The position numbers and the translations under genes were made by a program. Below, in pieces: positions 42,552 through 52,674 of a stretch of DNA of 64,000 nucleotides. A model generated the notes under the pieces. That model worked only from the letters and a program-made list of their open reading frames with translations. It was not told where the DNA came from and searched no databases. Position 1 is the stretch's first letter. Each line of letters starts with the position of its first letter. The DNA comes from an uncultured Tateyamaria sp. (GTDB lineage: Bacteria; Pseudomonadota; Alphaproteobacteria; Rhodobacterales; Rhodobacteraceae), in contig NZ_CANNCF010000001.1 of assembly GCF_947503045.1 (NCBI RefSeq), forward strand, positions 1,178,001 through 1,242,000, read 5' to 3'.

Positions 42552-43172
42552 GACAACCAACTTTTTCCAATTTGTGAATTACGACCCTACCACGTTTCAC
42601 TGAATCGCCTAAGCTGTCATTGGCGCAGCCGCAGCGAAAGGGCGCTTCGTCCGCATTGTGGACTCTGGCATGTGATTTTGATATCCGACACCTCCAAACC
42701 AACGCACGCTGCGCGATCGCCATCCCGCAGGGACCGGCTGGCCCCTCTCGGCAGATTTGGCAATTGCCCAATCGCCTGCCGGGCAATGGATTGCCCGGCG
42801 CCTGCGGCTGGATTCCGGGCCCGGCGGCGCTCTTTGGACGGCGTATTCTTTCTACACAGCGGAGCCGGCACCAGTGCCTTAGGCTTAATTCCAATCAGGG
42901 TGTTTCGATCAAACGATGCCACAGATGCTGCTGTCGTCAACGCATCATCCATACAATGCCGTTTCCGTAGCCATGCAATTTCCACTGCAAGACGCCTTTA
43001 CCGCACGCTCAGGCAACACCGTCCCCATACCGCGTGCAGACATCCGCTCAACGCCCATCTCGCTCAACCCAACAAGGGCTAGCCCGCGCGGCAATTACCC
43101 GCTATGATCGCGCGCAAGCACCTTGGGCAAACCGGGGGCACGAGGCAGTTACAGGCAACAAGGCGGCAGATC
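42552..43172. other. 621-base region without a recognised gene, with REP-like palindromes
   Basis: Frames are open on both strands, but none has a family resemblance, a ribosome site or consistent codon use. A perfect palindrome, CCGGGCAAT-gg-ATTGCCCGG, lies at 42779-42798, preceded by GGCAATTGCC at about 42760-42769. These resemble a REP-type element. The region joins the low-GC methyltransferase gene and ftsW and may be a decayed insertion. Confidence 0.45.
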
Positions 43173-44339
43173 ATGACAGAGATGGTCTATGGCGCGGTCC
43201 CGGTGCGGGACGGCGAACCAATCCTTCCAAAATGGTGGCGCACCATTGACAAATGGTCGCTGAGTTGCGTGCTGATCCTCTTTGCCATCGGGCTTTTGCT
43301 GGCCCTTGCGGCGTCGGTCCCACTGGCTGAAAAGAACGGCTTTCCTCCATTTTATTACGTGAGCAAACAGGCGATTTTCGGAGCTGCGGCCTTGCTGGCC
43401 ATGGTTCTGACCTCGATGATGTCGCCCACGCTGGTGCGCCGCCTTGCGGTGCTGGGGTTCCTTGTGTCCTTTGTGGCACTGGCGCTGTTGCCCTTCTTCG
43501 GCACGGACTTTGGCAAGGGCGCGATGCGTTGGTACAGCCTTGGATTTGCGTCCATTCAGCCGTCCGAATTCCTCAAGCCCGGCTTTGTCGTGGCTGCGGC
43601 CTGGATGCTGGCGGCAAGTCAGGAGATCAACGGCCCGCCGGGCAAGACGTGGTCGTTCGCCTTGTGTGTCTCCATCGTACTGATGCTGGCGTTGCAGCCC
43701 GATTTCGGTCAGGCGTGCCTGGTCCTGTTCGGCTGGGGTGTCATGTATTTCGTGGCCGGGGCGCCGATGCTGTTGCTTGTTTGCATGGCCGGGGCGGTCG
43801 TGTTCTTTGGCACCATAGCCTATTCCAATTCCGAGCACTTTGCGCGCCGTATTGACGGGTTCCTGAGCCCGGATGTCGATCCGCGCACGCAGTTGGGCTA
43901 TGCCACCAACGCGATTCAAGAGGGTGGTCTGTTTGGCGTCGGCGTGGGCGAGGGGACGGTGAAATGGTCGCTTCCGGACGCCCATACGGACTTCATCATT
44001 GCTGTGGCGGCCGAGGAATACGGGCTGATCCTCGTGCTGTGCATCATCGCGCTTTATACCGGCATCGTTGTCCGTTCGCTCATGCGGCTGCTGCGCGAAC
44101 GTGATCCGTTCATCCGCCTCGCAGGCACCGGGCTGGCCTGCATGTTCGGCGTGCAGGCGATGATCAACATGGGCGTTGCGGTGCGGCTGCTGCCCGCCAA
44201 GGGCATGACGCTGCCTTTCGTGTCTTACGGCGGCAGTTCGGTCATTGCGAGCGGCATTGCGGTCGGCATGCTTTTGGCCTTCACCCGCACGCGCCCGCAG
44301 GGAGAGATCGCGGATCTGCTCGGGCGAGGGCGGCGATGA
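43173..44339 (+). CDS. ftsW: Septal peptidoglycan glycosyltransferase FtsW (SEDS)
   Basis: The 388-residue product from ATG at 43173 has about ten membrane helices and SEDS-family motifs: [18 protein letters not shown], the catalytic-loop Asp in [16 protein letters not shown], and the C-terminal [18 protein letters not shown]. It polymerises septal glycan with FtsI. The frame is open to 43104, but the extra residues are atypical. The stop overlaps the murG start. Confidence 0.95.
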   Translation: MTEMVYGAVPVRDGEPILPKWWRTIDKWSLSCVLILFAIGLLLALAASVPLAEKNGFPPFYYVSKQAIFGAAALLAMVLTSMMSPTLVRRLAVLGFLVSFVALALLPFFGTDFGKGAMRWYSLGFASIQPSEFLKPGFVVAAAWMLAASQEINGPPGKTWSFALCVSIVLMLALQPDFGQACLVLFGWGVMYFVAGAPMLLLVCMAGAVVFFGTIAYSNSEHFARRIDGFLSPDVDPRTQLGYATNAIQEGGLFGVGVGEGTVKWSLPDAHTDFIIAVAAEEYGLILVLCIIALYTGIVVRSLMRLLRERDPFIRLAGTGLACMFGVQAMINMGVAVRLLPAKGMTLPFVSYGGSSVIASGIAVGMLLAFTRTRPQGEIADLLGRGRR

Positions 44340-45433
44340 ACCAGCCCTTGCTCCTCATCGCGGCGGGCGGCACGGGCGGGCATATGTTCCCGGCCCAGGC
44401 GCTGGCCGAGGCGATGCTGACGCGGGGCTGGCGGGTCAAGCTGAGCACGGATGCGCGCGGCGCGCGCTATACGGGCGGCTTTCCCCATACCACACAGATC
44501 GAGCAAATTTCCTCGGCCACCTTTGCGCGCGGCGGGTTGGTCGCCAAGGCGATGGTGCCGTTCCGGGTTGGGGCAGGCATTCTTGGGGCTACCCTCAAGA
44601 TGCTGCGCGAGAAGCCCACGGTTGTCGTCGGCTTTGGCGGTTATCCCACGATCCCGGCTATGGCGGCTGCGACGCTGCTGCGCTTGCCGCGCATGATCCA
44701 TGAACAGAATGGCGTGTTGGGCCGGGTGAACCGGATGTTGACCAAGCGGGTCGATATCGTGGCTTGTGGTACATGGCCCACCGACCTGCCCGAGGATGTC
44801 GAGGGCGTGCACGTGGGCAACCCGGTGCGCAGCGCGGTTCTGGACCGGTCAGAGTCGGGCTATATCGCGCCCGGCGACTACCCGATGGAGATCCTTGTGA
44901 TCGGCGGCAGCCAGGGCGCGCGTATCCTCAGCGATGTGATCCCGCCTGCCATTGCCAGCCTGCCGATCGAACGTCTGCAAAACCTGCGCGTCAGCCATCA
45001 GGCCCGTGGCGAGGACGAAGCCCGCGTGCGCGCCTTTTACGACGAACAGGGCATTGCCGCGGACGTTCAGCAGTTTTTCACCGACGTGCCGCGCCGGATG
45101 AGCGAGGCGCAACTGATCATCAGCCGCGCCGGGGCCTCGTCTGTCGCTGACATTTCGGTCATCGGCCGCCCGTCGATCCTGATCCCTTATGCCGCCGCGA
45201 CAGGCGATCACCAAAGCGCCAATGCGCGCGGGCTGGTCGAGGCAGGCGCCGCGATCCTGATCCCGGAAAGCAAGCTGACCCCGCAATCCGTGGCCGAACA
45301 GATCATGGCCGTTCTCGACAATGCCGATGGGGCGTTGCAAATGGCCCGCGCTGCCGCCACCTGCGGCAGGCCCGAGGCGACGGAACACATGGTCAGCCTC
45401 GTTGAAACCCTCGCACAGAAAGGGACATCATGA
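44336..45433 (+). CDS. murG: Lipid II synthase MurG
   Basis: The 365-residue product is a GT-B glycosyltransferase with the N-terminal [17 protein letters not shown] (about residues 9-25), [10 protein letters not shown] and [13 protein letters not shown], and the C-terminal donor-site [11 protein letters not shown]. It transfers GlcNAc to lipid I on the inner face of the membrane. It overlaps ftsW and murC, so the three are coupled. Confidence 0.97.
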   Translation: MNQPLLLIAAGGTGGHMFPAQALAEAMLTRGWRVKLSTDARGARYTGGFPHTTQIEQISSATFARGGLVAKAMVPFRVGAGILGATLKMLREKPTVVVGFGGYPTIPAMAAATLLRLPRMIHEQNGVLGRVNRMLTKRVDIVACGTWPTDLPEDVEGVHVGNPVRSAVLDRSESGYIAPGDYPMEILVIGGSQGARILSDVIPPAIASLPIERLQNLRVSHQARGEDEARVRAFYDEQGIAADVQQFFTDVPRRMSEAQLIISRAGASSVADISVIGRPSILIPYAAATGDHQSANARGLVEAGAAILIPESKLTPQSVAEQIMAVLDNADGALQMARAAATCGRPEATEHMVSLVETLAQKGTS

Positions 45434-46836
45434 ACGCTGCCACCAAACTGCCCGGAGACGTGGGCCCCATCCATTTTGTCGGTATCGGCGGCATCGGCAT
45501 GTCCGGCATCGCCGAAGTGCTGCTGAACCACGGTTACGTGGTGCAGGGGTCGGACCTCAAATCATCAAAGATCACGGACCGGCTGGCGGAACTGGGTGCG
45601 CATATCTTTGTTGGCCAAAAGGCCAGCAATATCGATGCCGCCGAAGTGGTCGTGATCTCATCCGCGATCAAGCCGGGCAATGCCGAGCTGGACGCGGCCC
45701 GCGCGCGGGGCCTGCCCATTGTGCGTCGCGCCGAGATGCTCGCCGAGTTGATGCGCCTCAAATCCAACATCGCCATTGCAGGTACCCACGGCAAGACCAC
45801 GACCACCACGATGGTTGCGGCCCTTCTGGACGAGGGCAAATTTGACCCCACGGTTGTGAATGGCGGCATCATCCACGCCTATGGCTCGAATGCGCGCAAG
45901 GGCGAGGGCGAGTGGATGGTGGTTGAGGCCGACGAGAGTGACGGCACCTTTAACCGCCTGCCGGCCACCATCGCCATCATCACCAATATCGACCCCGAAC
46001 ATATGGAGCATTGGGGCACCGAAGAAGCGCTGCATCAGGGATTCTATGACTTTGTCTCGAACATCCCGTTTTACGGTCTGGCCGTGTGCTGCACCGATGA
46101 TCCGGACGTGCAGGCGCTGGTCGGCAAGATCACCGACCGGCGCGTGGTCACCTATGGGTTCAATGCGCAAGCCGACGTGCGGGCGATGCACCTGACCTAC
46201 AAGGCAGGCGTGGCCCATTTCGATGTGGCGCTGCAATCCGAGGACATGATGATCGAAGGCTGTTCGCTGCCGATGCCGGGCGATCACAACGTCTCAAACG
46301 CGCTGAGCGCCGTCGCTGTCGCCCGCCATCTGGGCATGAAAGGCAACGAGATCCGCACCGCACTGGCCAATTTCGGTGGCGTTAACCGTCGCTTTACCCG
46401 CGTGGGTGAAATTGATGGGGTCACGATCATCGACGATTACGGTCACCACCCGGTGGAGATTGCTGCCGTGCTCAAAGCTGCCCGTCAGGCCACGGATGGC
46501 CGCGTGATCGCGGTACATCAGCCGCACCGGTATACCCGGCTGCACCACCACTTTGACGAATTCTGTGCCTGTTTCAACGATGCGGACGTTGTCGGCATCA
46601 CCGATATTTTCGCCGCCGGAGAAGACCCGATCGAAGGCGCAAGCCGCGATGATCTGGTCGCAGGGCTGATCCGTCACGGTCACCGCCATGCGCGCGCCGT
46701 GGTCAGCGAGGACGATCTGGAGCGCCTTGTGCGCGAACAGGCGCGCCCCGGTGATATGGTAGTCTGCCTTGGGGCAGGCACGATTTCGGCCTGGGCCAAT
46801 GCCCTGCCAGGGCGGTTGCAAAAGGGGGCTGCGTAA
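45430..46836 (+). CDS. murC: UDP-MurNAc:L-alanine ligase
   Basis: The 468-residue product has [17 protein letters not shown] at the N-terminus, the ATP loop [15 protein letters not shown] near residue 115, [13 protein letters not shown], and [10 protein letters not shown] followed by [10 protein letters not shown]. It adds the first amino acid to UDP-MurNAc. It is followed after five bases by a run of small membrane protein genes. Confidence 0.97.
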   Translation: MNAATKLPGDVGPIHFVGIGGIGMSGIAEVLLNHGYVVQGSDLKSSKITDRLAELGAHIFVGQKASNIDAAEVVVISSAIKPGNAELDAARARGLPIVRRAEMLAELMRLKSNIAIAGTHGKTTTTTMVAALLDEGKFDPTVVNGGIIHAYGSNARKGEGEWMVVEADESDGTFNRLPATIAIITNIDPEHMEHWGTEEALHQGFYDFVSNIPFYGLAVCCTDDPDVQALVGKITDRRVVTYGFNAQADVRAMHLTYKAGVAHFDVALQSEDMMIEGCSLPMPGDHNVSNALSAVAVARHLGMKGNEIRTALANFGGVNRRFTRVGEIDGVTIIDDYGHHPVEIAAVLKAARQATDGRVIAVHQPHRYTRLHHHFDEFCACFNDADVVGITDIFAAGEDPIEGASRDDLVAGLIRHGHRHARAVVSEDDLERLVREQARPGDMVVCLGAGTISAWANALPGRLQKGAA

Positions 46837-46841
46837 GCGCG

Positions 46842-47162
46842 ATGGAGGCAAACCTGTTCAGCATTCTGGTTTTTGGTGTGCCGGTCCTTGCCGGACCCGT
46901 GGCGCTGATCTTTGGCCTGCGCAAGACGCTGATCGGCGTTCTTGCCATCGCCGTGCTGATGCTGGTGGCCCCATACGTTTACTTCGGCATCTGGGCGCTG
47001 GCCGAAGGTGAAAGCCTTTTGGGCACGCTGGGCGCGGTGTCGGTGTCCTTGCCTGCGGCGGCGATTGTGCTGGGCTGGATGCTGGCCTGGTCCGCCGCCT
47101 ATGGCGCGATTGCTGCAATGATACGTCTGGGGTGGCTGCATTGGAGAGGAGTGCGCACATGA
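46842..47162 (+). CDS. Small membrane protein of unknown function (106 residues)
   Basis: The product has three predicted membrane helices (about 6-24, 32-52 and 62-92) and a basic C-terminus. No function is recognised. It starts five bases after murC and its stop overlaps the next gene (ATGA), so it belongs to the cell-wall transcript. It is the first of five consecutive small membrane proteins placed between murC and murB. Confidence 0.75.
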   Translation: MEANLFSILVFGVPVLAGPVALIFGLRKTLIGVLAIAVLMLVAPYVYFGIWALAEGESLLGTLGAVSVSLPAAAIVLGWMLAWSAAYGAIAAMIRLGWLHWRGVRT

Positions 47163-47431
47163 TGGTGATATGTCTTGGAATTCTGGCCCTGTCGCTGGCC
47201 TTTGGGGTGGCGTGGATCAACACACGGATTGCCGGGTTGTTCTGGGTCTCGGCCAACTTTCTGGCCTATCAGTGGACGGTCGAGGCGACGCGGATGGACC
47301 CGCAAATGATGGCGATGGCCGCAAACGTGACCCTGTTTCTGCTGATCGTCTATCTGTCGGTGATGTCCCTGTCGGGAATCGGCGCGGCCCATATGCTCAA
47401 ACGCGCAAGGTCGCGGGGGGCGATGGCATGA
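47159..47431 (+). CDS. Small membrane protein of unknown function (90 residues)
   Basis: The product has two or three hydrophobic segments (about 2-18, 24-38 and 55-75) and a basic Lys/Arg tail (KRARSRG). It overlaps both neighbours by ATGA. No family assigned. The longer frame from 47132 lies inside the preceding gene and is not used. Confidence 0.72.
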   Translation: MMVICLGILALSLAFGVAWINTRIAGLFWVSANFLAYQWTVEATRMDPQMMAMAANVTLFLLIVYLSVMSLSGIGAAHMLKRARSRGAMA

Positions 47432-47691
47432 TCCTTTTGCTGGTCTGCATCGCATGGGTGTTTGCAGCGACCTTCGTCGCCATGCTGCCGATGCGGCACC
47501 AGTATATTCCGGGCGTGACCCTGCTGATCGCGGCCCCGCTGCTGATCCTGTGGATCGGCATTTCTGTGGCATGGTGGGCTGGGGCGCTGGCGCTGGCCGC
47601 GTTTGTGTCGATGTTCCGCAACCCGTTGCGCTATTTCTGGGCCAAGGCCCGGGGTCAGAACCCTCAATTGCCGCCGGAGTTGCGCTCATGA
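47428..47691 (+). CDS. DUF2484-type small membrane protein
   Basis: The 87-residue product begins MILLLVCIAWVFAATFVAM and contains PMRHQYIPG then two more hydrophobic segments. The N-terminal pattern and RHQYIPG resemble the next gene (MFPSKDNHW), so the two appear to be paralogues of the DUF2484 family that is typical of Rhodobacteraceae at this place. Function unknown. ATGA overlaps on both sides. Confidence 0.75.
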   Translation: MILLLVCIAWVFAATFVAMLPMRHQYIPGVTLLIAAPLLILWIGISVAWWAGALALAAFVSMFRNPLRYFWAKARGQNPQLPPELRS

Positions 47692-47936
47692 GCCTTTCGA
47701 TCATCCTTGCCTGTCTCTGGGCGCTGACGGCCAATGTGTTGGCGATGTTTCCCAGCAAGGACAACCACTGGACCAACGCCTATGGGCTGATCGCCATCGG
47801 CATCCCGATCCTTGGCTATGTCACGTGGCAGCACGGGCCGTGGATTGGCCTTTTGGTGCTGGCCGCAGGCATGAGCGTGCTGCGCTGGCCCGTCATTTAT
47901 CTCACCCGCTGGATCAAGGGGCTGGTGGCGCGATGA
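47688..47936 (+). CDS. DUF2484-type small membrane protein (paralogue)
   Basis: The 82-residue product begins MSLSIILACLWALTANVLAM, followed by FPSKDNHWTNAY and two hydrophobic helices, ending basic. It resembles the preceding product in length and order of segments. Function unknown, but strict conservation of position beside cell wall genes suggests a role in envelope assembly (inference). Confidence 0.77.
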   Translation: MSLSIILACLWALTANVLAMFPSKDNHWTNAYGLIAIGIPILGYVTWQHGPWIGLLVLAAGMSVLRWPVIYLTRWIKGLVAR

Positions 47937-48202
47937 TGGGTATTGCGCTCAGTGCCTTGCTGATCGGCACGGTGGCCGGTTTCGTGCTGGCCCGCCGCTT
48001 TATGCTGCGCAGTCTTGTGGGGCTGATCCTTGGGATGATCGGTCTGATCCTCTTTGTGTCCCTGACCCCGACCGCCGCATTGCCGGGCGATGGCTATGCC
48101 ATCGTGGTCGCCGCCTACCTCATCGCGCCGCCCCTTGGCGCTGGCCTGTTTGGCGGCGGCGTCTTTGCATGGCTGTTTCGCACCCGTGCGAAAGCAACGT
48201 GA
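47933..48202 (+). CDS. Small Gly-rich membrane protein (89 residues)
   Basis: The product has three hydrophobic segments (about 3-19, 27-47 and 55-82), the last Gly-rich, and ends with RTRAKAT. It overlaps the preceding gene by ATGA. No family recognised. Confidence 0.7.
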   Translation: MMGIALSALLIGTVAGFVLARRFMLRSLVGLILGMIGLILFVSLTPTAALPGDGYAIVVAAYLIAPPLGAGLFGGGVFAWLFRTRAKAT

Positions 48203-48226
48203 CACACCAACCCGAGCCGAGGACTG

Positions 48227-48520
48227 ATGGCTGACGCCCTTACGCTGTTGCTGATCCCGGCCATTGGCTATTTCAGCTGGGCCTGCGCGCGCAGTTACGG
48301 CTGGTCCGGTTTCTGCATATTTGGTCTGGCGCTGCTGGGCGTTGGACTCGCCTATGTTTCCACCACAACCGAAGGATCGGTCGAACCTGGCCTGCCATTG
48401 TTGCCGGTTGTCGTGACTCTGTCATCAACGGTGCTGGCCCTGATCGCCGGGGCAGTTGGTGTTGCAAAATGGCGCGCGGCACGGCAAGGGGCTGCAAGGC
48501 ATGACCCCGACAACGGATGA
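48227..48520 (+). CDS. Small membrane protein overlapping murB (97 residues)
   Basis: The product has three predicted helices (about 5-20, 26-46 and 55-80) and a charged tail. It starts 24 bases after the previous gene and its last 20 bases overlap the murB start, so translation of murB is probably coupled to it. No family recognised. Confidence 0.68.
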   Translation: MADALTLLLIPAIGYFSWACARSYGWSGFCIFGLALLGVGLAYVSTTTEGSVEPGLPLLPVVVTLSSTVLALIAGAVGVAKWRAARQGAARHDPDNG

Positions 48521-49454
48521 TCTGGTGACAAGCGGCATTTCCCTTCCTCCCGTGCGCGGCACGCTGACCGCGCAAAAGGACCTGTCCTCTCTCACGTGGT
48601 TGCGCGTTGGCGGACCTGCGGATTGGCTGTTTCAGCCAGCGGATGTCGAAGACCTCAGCGCCTTTCTTGCCGCCCTTGATCCGGCCGTGCCCGTCTTTGC
48701 CATGGGCGTGGGCAGCAATCTGATTGTGCGCGACGGGGGTTTGCGCGCTGTTGTGATCCGGCTGGGGCGTGGATTCAACGCAATCGAGATCGAGGGTGAC
48801 ACAGTGCGGGCAGGGGCCGCGGCGCTCGATGCGCATGTGGCGCGCAAGGCAGCCGATGCCGGCGTCGACCTTACCTTTCTGCGCACCATTCCGGGCACCA
48901 TTGGCGGTGCTGTGCGGATGAATGCGGGCTGTTACGGCAGCTATACGGCGGATGTGTTTGTCGCAGCCGAGGTCGTGTTGCGCGACGGGACGGTGACGAC
49001 AATTGCGGCAGATGCACTCAATTTCCGCTACCGGCAAAGCGATCTGCCCGAGGGGGCGGTGCTGACATCCGTCACCTTGCGCGGACCTTTGGGCGATGCA
49101 GAGGCGCTCAACGCCCGTATGGCAGATCAACTGGCCAAGCGTGACGCCACCCAGCCCACGAAAGACCGCAGCGCGGGGTCAACTTTTCGCAATCCGGCGG
49201 GATTTTCGTCAACCGGGCGCACGGATGACGTGCATGATCTCAAGGCCTGGAAGGTGATTGACGACGCTGGTATGCGCGGCGCGCGGCGGGGGGGAGCACA
49301 AATGAGCGAAAAGCACTCGAATTTCCTGATCAACACGGGGGATGCCAGTGCCGCCGACCTCGAAGGATTGGGCGAAGAGGTGCGAAAAAAGGTTTACGAT
49401 TCAAGCGGTATCACGCTAGAATGGGAAATCATGCGGATCGGTGAACCGGGCTAG
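48501..49454 (+). CDS. murB: UDP-N-acetylenolpyruvoylglucosamine reductase
   Basis: The 317-residue product is an FAD enzyme with [48 protein letters not shown] and the catalytic serine region [10 protein letters not shown]. It reduces the enolpyruvyl group to give UDP-MurNAc. ATG at 48501 gives a normal N-terminus and overlaps the upstream small gene; the longer frame from 48456 is not used. Confidence 0.95.
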   Translation: MTPTTDDLVTSGISLPPVRGTLTAQKDLSSLTWLRVGGPADWLFQPADVEDLSAFLAALDPAVPVFAMGVGSNLIVRDGGLRAVVIRLGRGFNAIEIEGDTVRAGAAALDAHVARKAADAGVDLTFLRTIPGTIGGAVRMNAGCYGSYTADVFVAAEVVLRDGTVTTIAADALNFRYRQSDLPEGAVLTSVTLRGPLGDAEALNARMADQLAKRDATQPTKDRSAGSTFRNPAGFSSTGRTDDVHDLKAWKVIDDAGMRGARRGGAQMSEKHSNFLINTGDASAADLEGLGEEVRKKVYDSSGITLEWEIMRIGEPG

Positions 49455-49510
49455 GTCACAGGCGCGCAGGACAGGCCGAAAAACGATTAAAACAACGGCA
49501 TAATAAACGA

Positions 49511-49528
49511 GGGCCCGCGAAAGGGCCC
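49511..49528 (+). promoter_or_regulatory. GGGCCC/GGGCCC hairpin ahead of ddl
   Basis: GGGCCC at 49511-49516 and 49523-49528 can pair around GCGAAA, a GNRA-like stable loop. It sits in the 88-base gap between murB and ddl, just before the ribosome site GGGAAAAAGG. It could attenuate transcription or affect ddl translation. Confidence 0.4.
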
Positions 49529-49542
49529 CGGGAAAAAGGCAC

Positions 49543-50466
49543 ATGGCGGGTCAGTCGAGTAGGACGACTCCGAAAGTGGTGGTGTTGATGGGTGGCCCCT
49601 CGGCTGAACGCGAGGTGTCGCTTTCGAGCGGGAATGCCTGCGCTACTGCGCTGCGGAGTTTGGGTTATGAAGTGGTCGAGGTCGATGCAGGCCCCGACCT
49701 TGCTTCTGTTTTGATAGCGGAAAAACCGGATGCCGTTCTCAACTGCCTGCATGGGCGCTGGGGCGAGGATGGCTGTGTGCAGGGTCTGCTGGAATGGCTG
49801 GGCATTCCCTATTCGCATTCCGGGGTGCTGTCCTCGGCGCTGGCCATGGACAAGCAGCGCAGCAAGGATGTGTACCGCGCCGCCGGGTTGCCGGTGGTGG
49901 ACAGCATCATCGCATTGGCCAGCGACGTGCGCGCCGATCACATCATGCAGCCCCCATACGTCGTCAAACCCAATAACGAAGGGTCGAGCGTCGGCGTCTA
50001 CCTCGTGCATGATGCCGCCAACGGCCCGCCGCAACTGGACAGCGACATGCCGGACGAGGTGATGGTCGAGGCCTTTGCCCCCGGGCGCGAGCTGACCACT
50101 ACCGTCATGGGCACGCGCGCCCTTGGGGTCACCGATATCCTGACTGACGGCTGGTATGATTACGACGCCAAGTACAAGCCGGGCGGATCGCGCCATGTGA
50201 TCCCCGCCGATGTGCCCACCGAAATCACTGAGCTGTGCCTCGACTATGCGTTGCGCGCGCACAATGCGCTGGGGTGTCGGGGTGTCAGCCGCACGGATTA
50301 CCGCTGGGATGAAAGCAAAGGTGCGGCGGGCCTGATCCTGCTTGAAACCAACACGCAGCCCGGCATGACGCCGACCTCGCTGACCCCGGAACAGGCCATC
50401 GCCTGCGGAATTTCGTTTCCCGAGCTTTGCGCGTGGATGGTGGAGGACGCCTCGTGCCACAGGTAA
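49543..50466 (+). CDS. ddl: D-alanine-D-alanine ligase
   Basis: The 307-residue product is an ATP-grasp ligase with [17 protein letters not shown] at the N-terminus, [32 protein letters not shown] and the C-terminal [14 protein letters not shown]. It makes the D-Ala-D-Ala dipeptide used by MurF. Its end overlaps ftsQ. Confidence 0.97.
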   Translation: MAGQSSRTTPKVVVLMGGPSAEREVSLSSGNACATALRSLGYEVVEVDAGPDLASVLIAEKPDAVLNCLHGRWGEDGCVQGLLEWLGIPYSHSGVLSSALAMDKQRSKDVYRAAGLPVVDSIIALASDVRADHIMQPPYVVKPNNEGSSVGVYLVHDAANGPPQLDSDMPDEVMVEAFAPGRELTTTVMGTRALGVTDILTDGWYDYDAKYKPGGSRHVIPADVPTEITELCLDYALRAHNALGCRGVSRTDYRWDESKGAAGLILLETNTQPGMTPTSLTPEQAIACGISFPELCAWMVEDASCHR

Positions 50467-51329
50467 GCCGCCGCGCGCCCAAGGCCGACCCGGCCCCGTC
50501 CCGCTGGGCCTGGCGCATGCAGCGCTTGATGCTGACACCGCTGTTCCGGTTGGGGCTGCGCGCGGGCCTGCCCTTTGCGCTGACCCTGTCGGTGGCCACG
50601 TGGTTCCTGTCGGATCCGCAGAACCAGGCCGCCATCCGAGACACCGTGGCCGAGGCGCGCGCCAGCATCGAACAGCGCCCTGAGTTCATGGTCAACCTGA
50701 TGGCCATCGATGGCGGTGACACGGATCTGGATGCCGCCATCCGTCAGGCCATCCCGCTTGATTTTCCCGTCTCGTCTTTTGATCTGGACCCGGCGGCCAT
50801 GCGTACCCGTATCCTCGAGATGCCTCCGGTCAAAGAGGCCAGCGTGCGCATTCGCCCCGGCGGCGTGCTGCAGGTCGATATCACCCCGCGCGTGCCCATT
50901 GCGATCTGGCGCACCGCCGAAGGGCTGACCCTGATCGATGCCACCGGCGCGCTTGTGGCCCCCGCCGCGCGGCGCGATTTGCACCCTGATCTGCCGGTGA
51001 TTGCAGGCGATGGTGCCCCCGAACATGTGGACGAAGCGCTTGCGCTGATGGCCGCAGGTGCGCCGCTGGGCAACCGGTTGCGCGGCCTTGTGCGTCTCGG
51101 CAACCGCCGCTGGGACGTGGTGCTGGACCGTGACCAGCGCATCCTTTTGCCCAGCACTGGCGCCGTGCAAGCGCTGGAACGCGCCCTTGCCCTGGACGAG
51201 GTCGATGAGGTGTTGGCCCGTGATGTGGCCCGGGTCGATCTGCGCCTGTCCGAACGGCCCACCGTGCGCATGAATGCCACTGCCACCGAAGAATGGTGGC
51301 GCATCCGACAGTTGAATTCCCAGAAATGA
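50454..51329 (+). CDS. ftsQ: Cell division protein FtsQ
   Basis: The 291-residue product from GTG at 50454 (preceded by GGAGG at eight bases) has one N-terminal membrane helix (about 35-52), a POTRA domain beginning [12 protein letters not shown] and a FtsQ domain with [14 protein letters not shown]. It organises the FtsQLB complex in the periplasm. It overlaps the ddl stop. Homologues of the alpha group have the same short cytoplasmic tail. Confidence 0.93.
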   Translation: MPQVSRRAPKADPAPSRWAWRMQRLMLTPLFRLGLRAGLPFALTLSVATWFLSDPQNQAAIRDTVAEARASIEQRPEFMVNLMAIDGGDTDLDAAIRQAIPLDFPVSSFDLDPAAMRTRILEMPPVKEASVRIRPGGVLQVDITPRVPIAIWRTAEGLTLIDATGALVAPAARRDLHPDLPVIAGDGAPEHVDEALALMAAGAPLGNRLRGLVRLGNRRWDVVLDRDQRILLPSTGAVQALERALALDEVDEVLARDVARVDLRLSERPTVRMNATATEEWWRIRQLNSQK

Positions 51330-51339
51330 GTGCCCTGCC

Positions 51340-52674
51340 ATGACCGACCTGTACCAGAACCAACGCAGCATGCGGAACATGCGCAAGATCGCGATGCAGC
51401 GGGGCGTGGTGGCCATTCTGGACGTGGGCAGTTCCAAGATCGCGGCCCTCGTGCTGCGCTTTGACGGCACGACGACGCTGGGCGAAGAGGGCGAGATCGG
51501 CTCACTCGCCGGGCAGTCGGGATTTCGCGTGATTGGTGCCGCCACGACCCGCTCGCGCGGGGTGCGCTTTGGCGAGATCTGCGCCATGCAGGAAACCGAG
51601 CGTGCCATCCGCACCGCCCTGCAGGCCGCCCAGAAGATGGCTGGCATCCGCGTGGATCACGTCATCGCCTGTTTCGCCGGGGCCGAGCCGCGCAGCTATG
51701 GGCTGGATGCCAAGGTCGAGCTGGAAGGGCAGATGGTCAGCGAACAAGATGTGGCCCAGGTGTTGGCGCGCTGCGATGTGCCTGATTACGGCGAGGGGCG
51801 CGAGGTGCTGCATGCCCAGCCCGTCAACTTTGCGCTCGATCACCGCTCGGGCCTGTCGGACCCGCGCGGTCAGTTGGGCAACGAGCTGGCGGTGGACATG
51901 CATATGCTGACCGTTGATGCCGCCGCCGTGCAGCATCTGGCCCATTGTATCAAACGCTGCGATCTGGAGCTGGCCGGGATCGCCTCGTCCGCCTACGTGT
52001 CGGGCATTGCCGCACTGGTCGAGGATGAACAGGAACTGGGTGCTGCGTGTATCGATATGGGCGGCGGGTCGACCGGCGTGTCGATCTTTATCAAGAAACA
52101 CATGATCTTTGCCGATGCCGTGCGCATGGGCGGCGATCACGTGACATCCGACATCTCGATGGGCCTGCAGGTGCCCACGGCCAATGCCGAACGGATCAAG
52201 ACGTTCTATGGCGGGGTGCATGCGACAGGTATGGATGATCGCGAGATGATCGAGATTGGTGGCGATTCAGGGGATTATGAACATGACCGCCGCACGGCTT
52301 CTCGGGCCGAGCTGATCGGAATCATGCGTCCGCGCGTCGAGGAAATCCTCGAAGAGGTACGCCAGCGTCTGGATGCTGCCGGGTTTGATCACCTGCCCAG
52401 CCAGCAGATCGTGTTGACAGGCGGGGGCAGCCAGATACCGGGGCTGGATGGGCTGGCGAGCAAAATTCTGGGCCAGCAGGTTCGGCTGGGCCGTCCTTTG
52501 CGGGTTCATGGTCTGCCGCAGGCGGCGACCGGGCCGTCCTTTGCCTCGGCTGTGGGCCTTGCGCTCTTTGCGGCCCATCCGCAGGACGAATGGTGGGATT
52601 TCGACATCCCGCACGACCGCCACTCGGCGCGCAGCTTGCGCCGCGCGGTCAAGTGGTTCCGCGAAAACTGGTGA
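51340..52674 (+). CDS. ftsA: Cell division protein FtsA
   Basis: The 444-residue product is an actin-like ATPase with VVAILDVGSSKIAALV near residue 20, the ATP site DMGGGSTGVSIF near 240, LTGGGSQIPGL near 365 and a C-terminal amphipathic helix (SLRRAVKWFRENW) for membrane binding. It anchors FtsZ filaments. It is followed by a convergent VPLPA-CTERM gene, abutting at the stop codons, rather than directly by ftsZ. Confidence 0.96.
   Translation: MTDLYQNQRSMRNMRKIAMQRGVVAILDVGSSKIAALVLRFDGTTTLGEEGEIGSLAGQSGFRVIGAATTRSRGVRFGEICAMQETERAIRTALQAAQKMAGIRVDHVIACFAGAEPRSYGLDAKVELEGQMVSEQDVAQVLARCDVPDYGEGREVLHAQPVNFALDHRSGLSDPRGQLGNELAVDMHMLTVDAAAVQHLAHCIKRCDLELAGIASSAYVSGIAALVEDEQELGAACIDMGGGSTGVSIFIKKHMIFADAVRMGGDHVTSDISMGLQVPTANAERIKTFYGGVHATGMDDREMIEIGGDSGDYEHDRRTASRAELIGIMRPRVEEILEEVRQRLDAAGFDHLPSQQIVLTGGGSQIPGLDGLASKILGQQVRLGRPLRVHGLPQAATGPSFASAVGLALFAAHPQDEWWDFDIPHDRHSARSLRRAVKWFRENW

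Noticed and set aside
42617-42985. 122-codon minus-strand open frame near the low-GC methyltransferase gene, considered as a transposase remnant
   Set aside because: No transposase motif, terminal repeat or ribosome site could be identified; it spans the palindrome at 42779 and looks non-coding.
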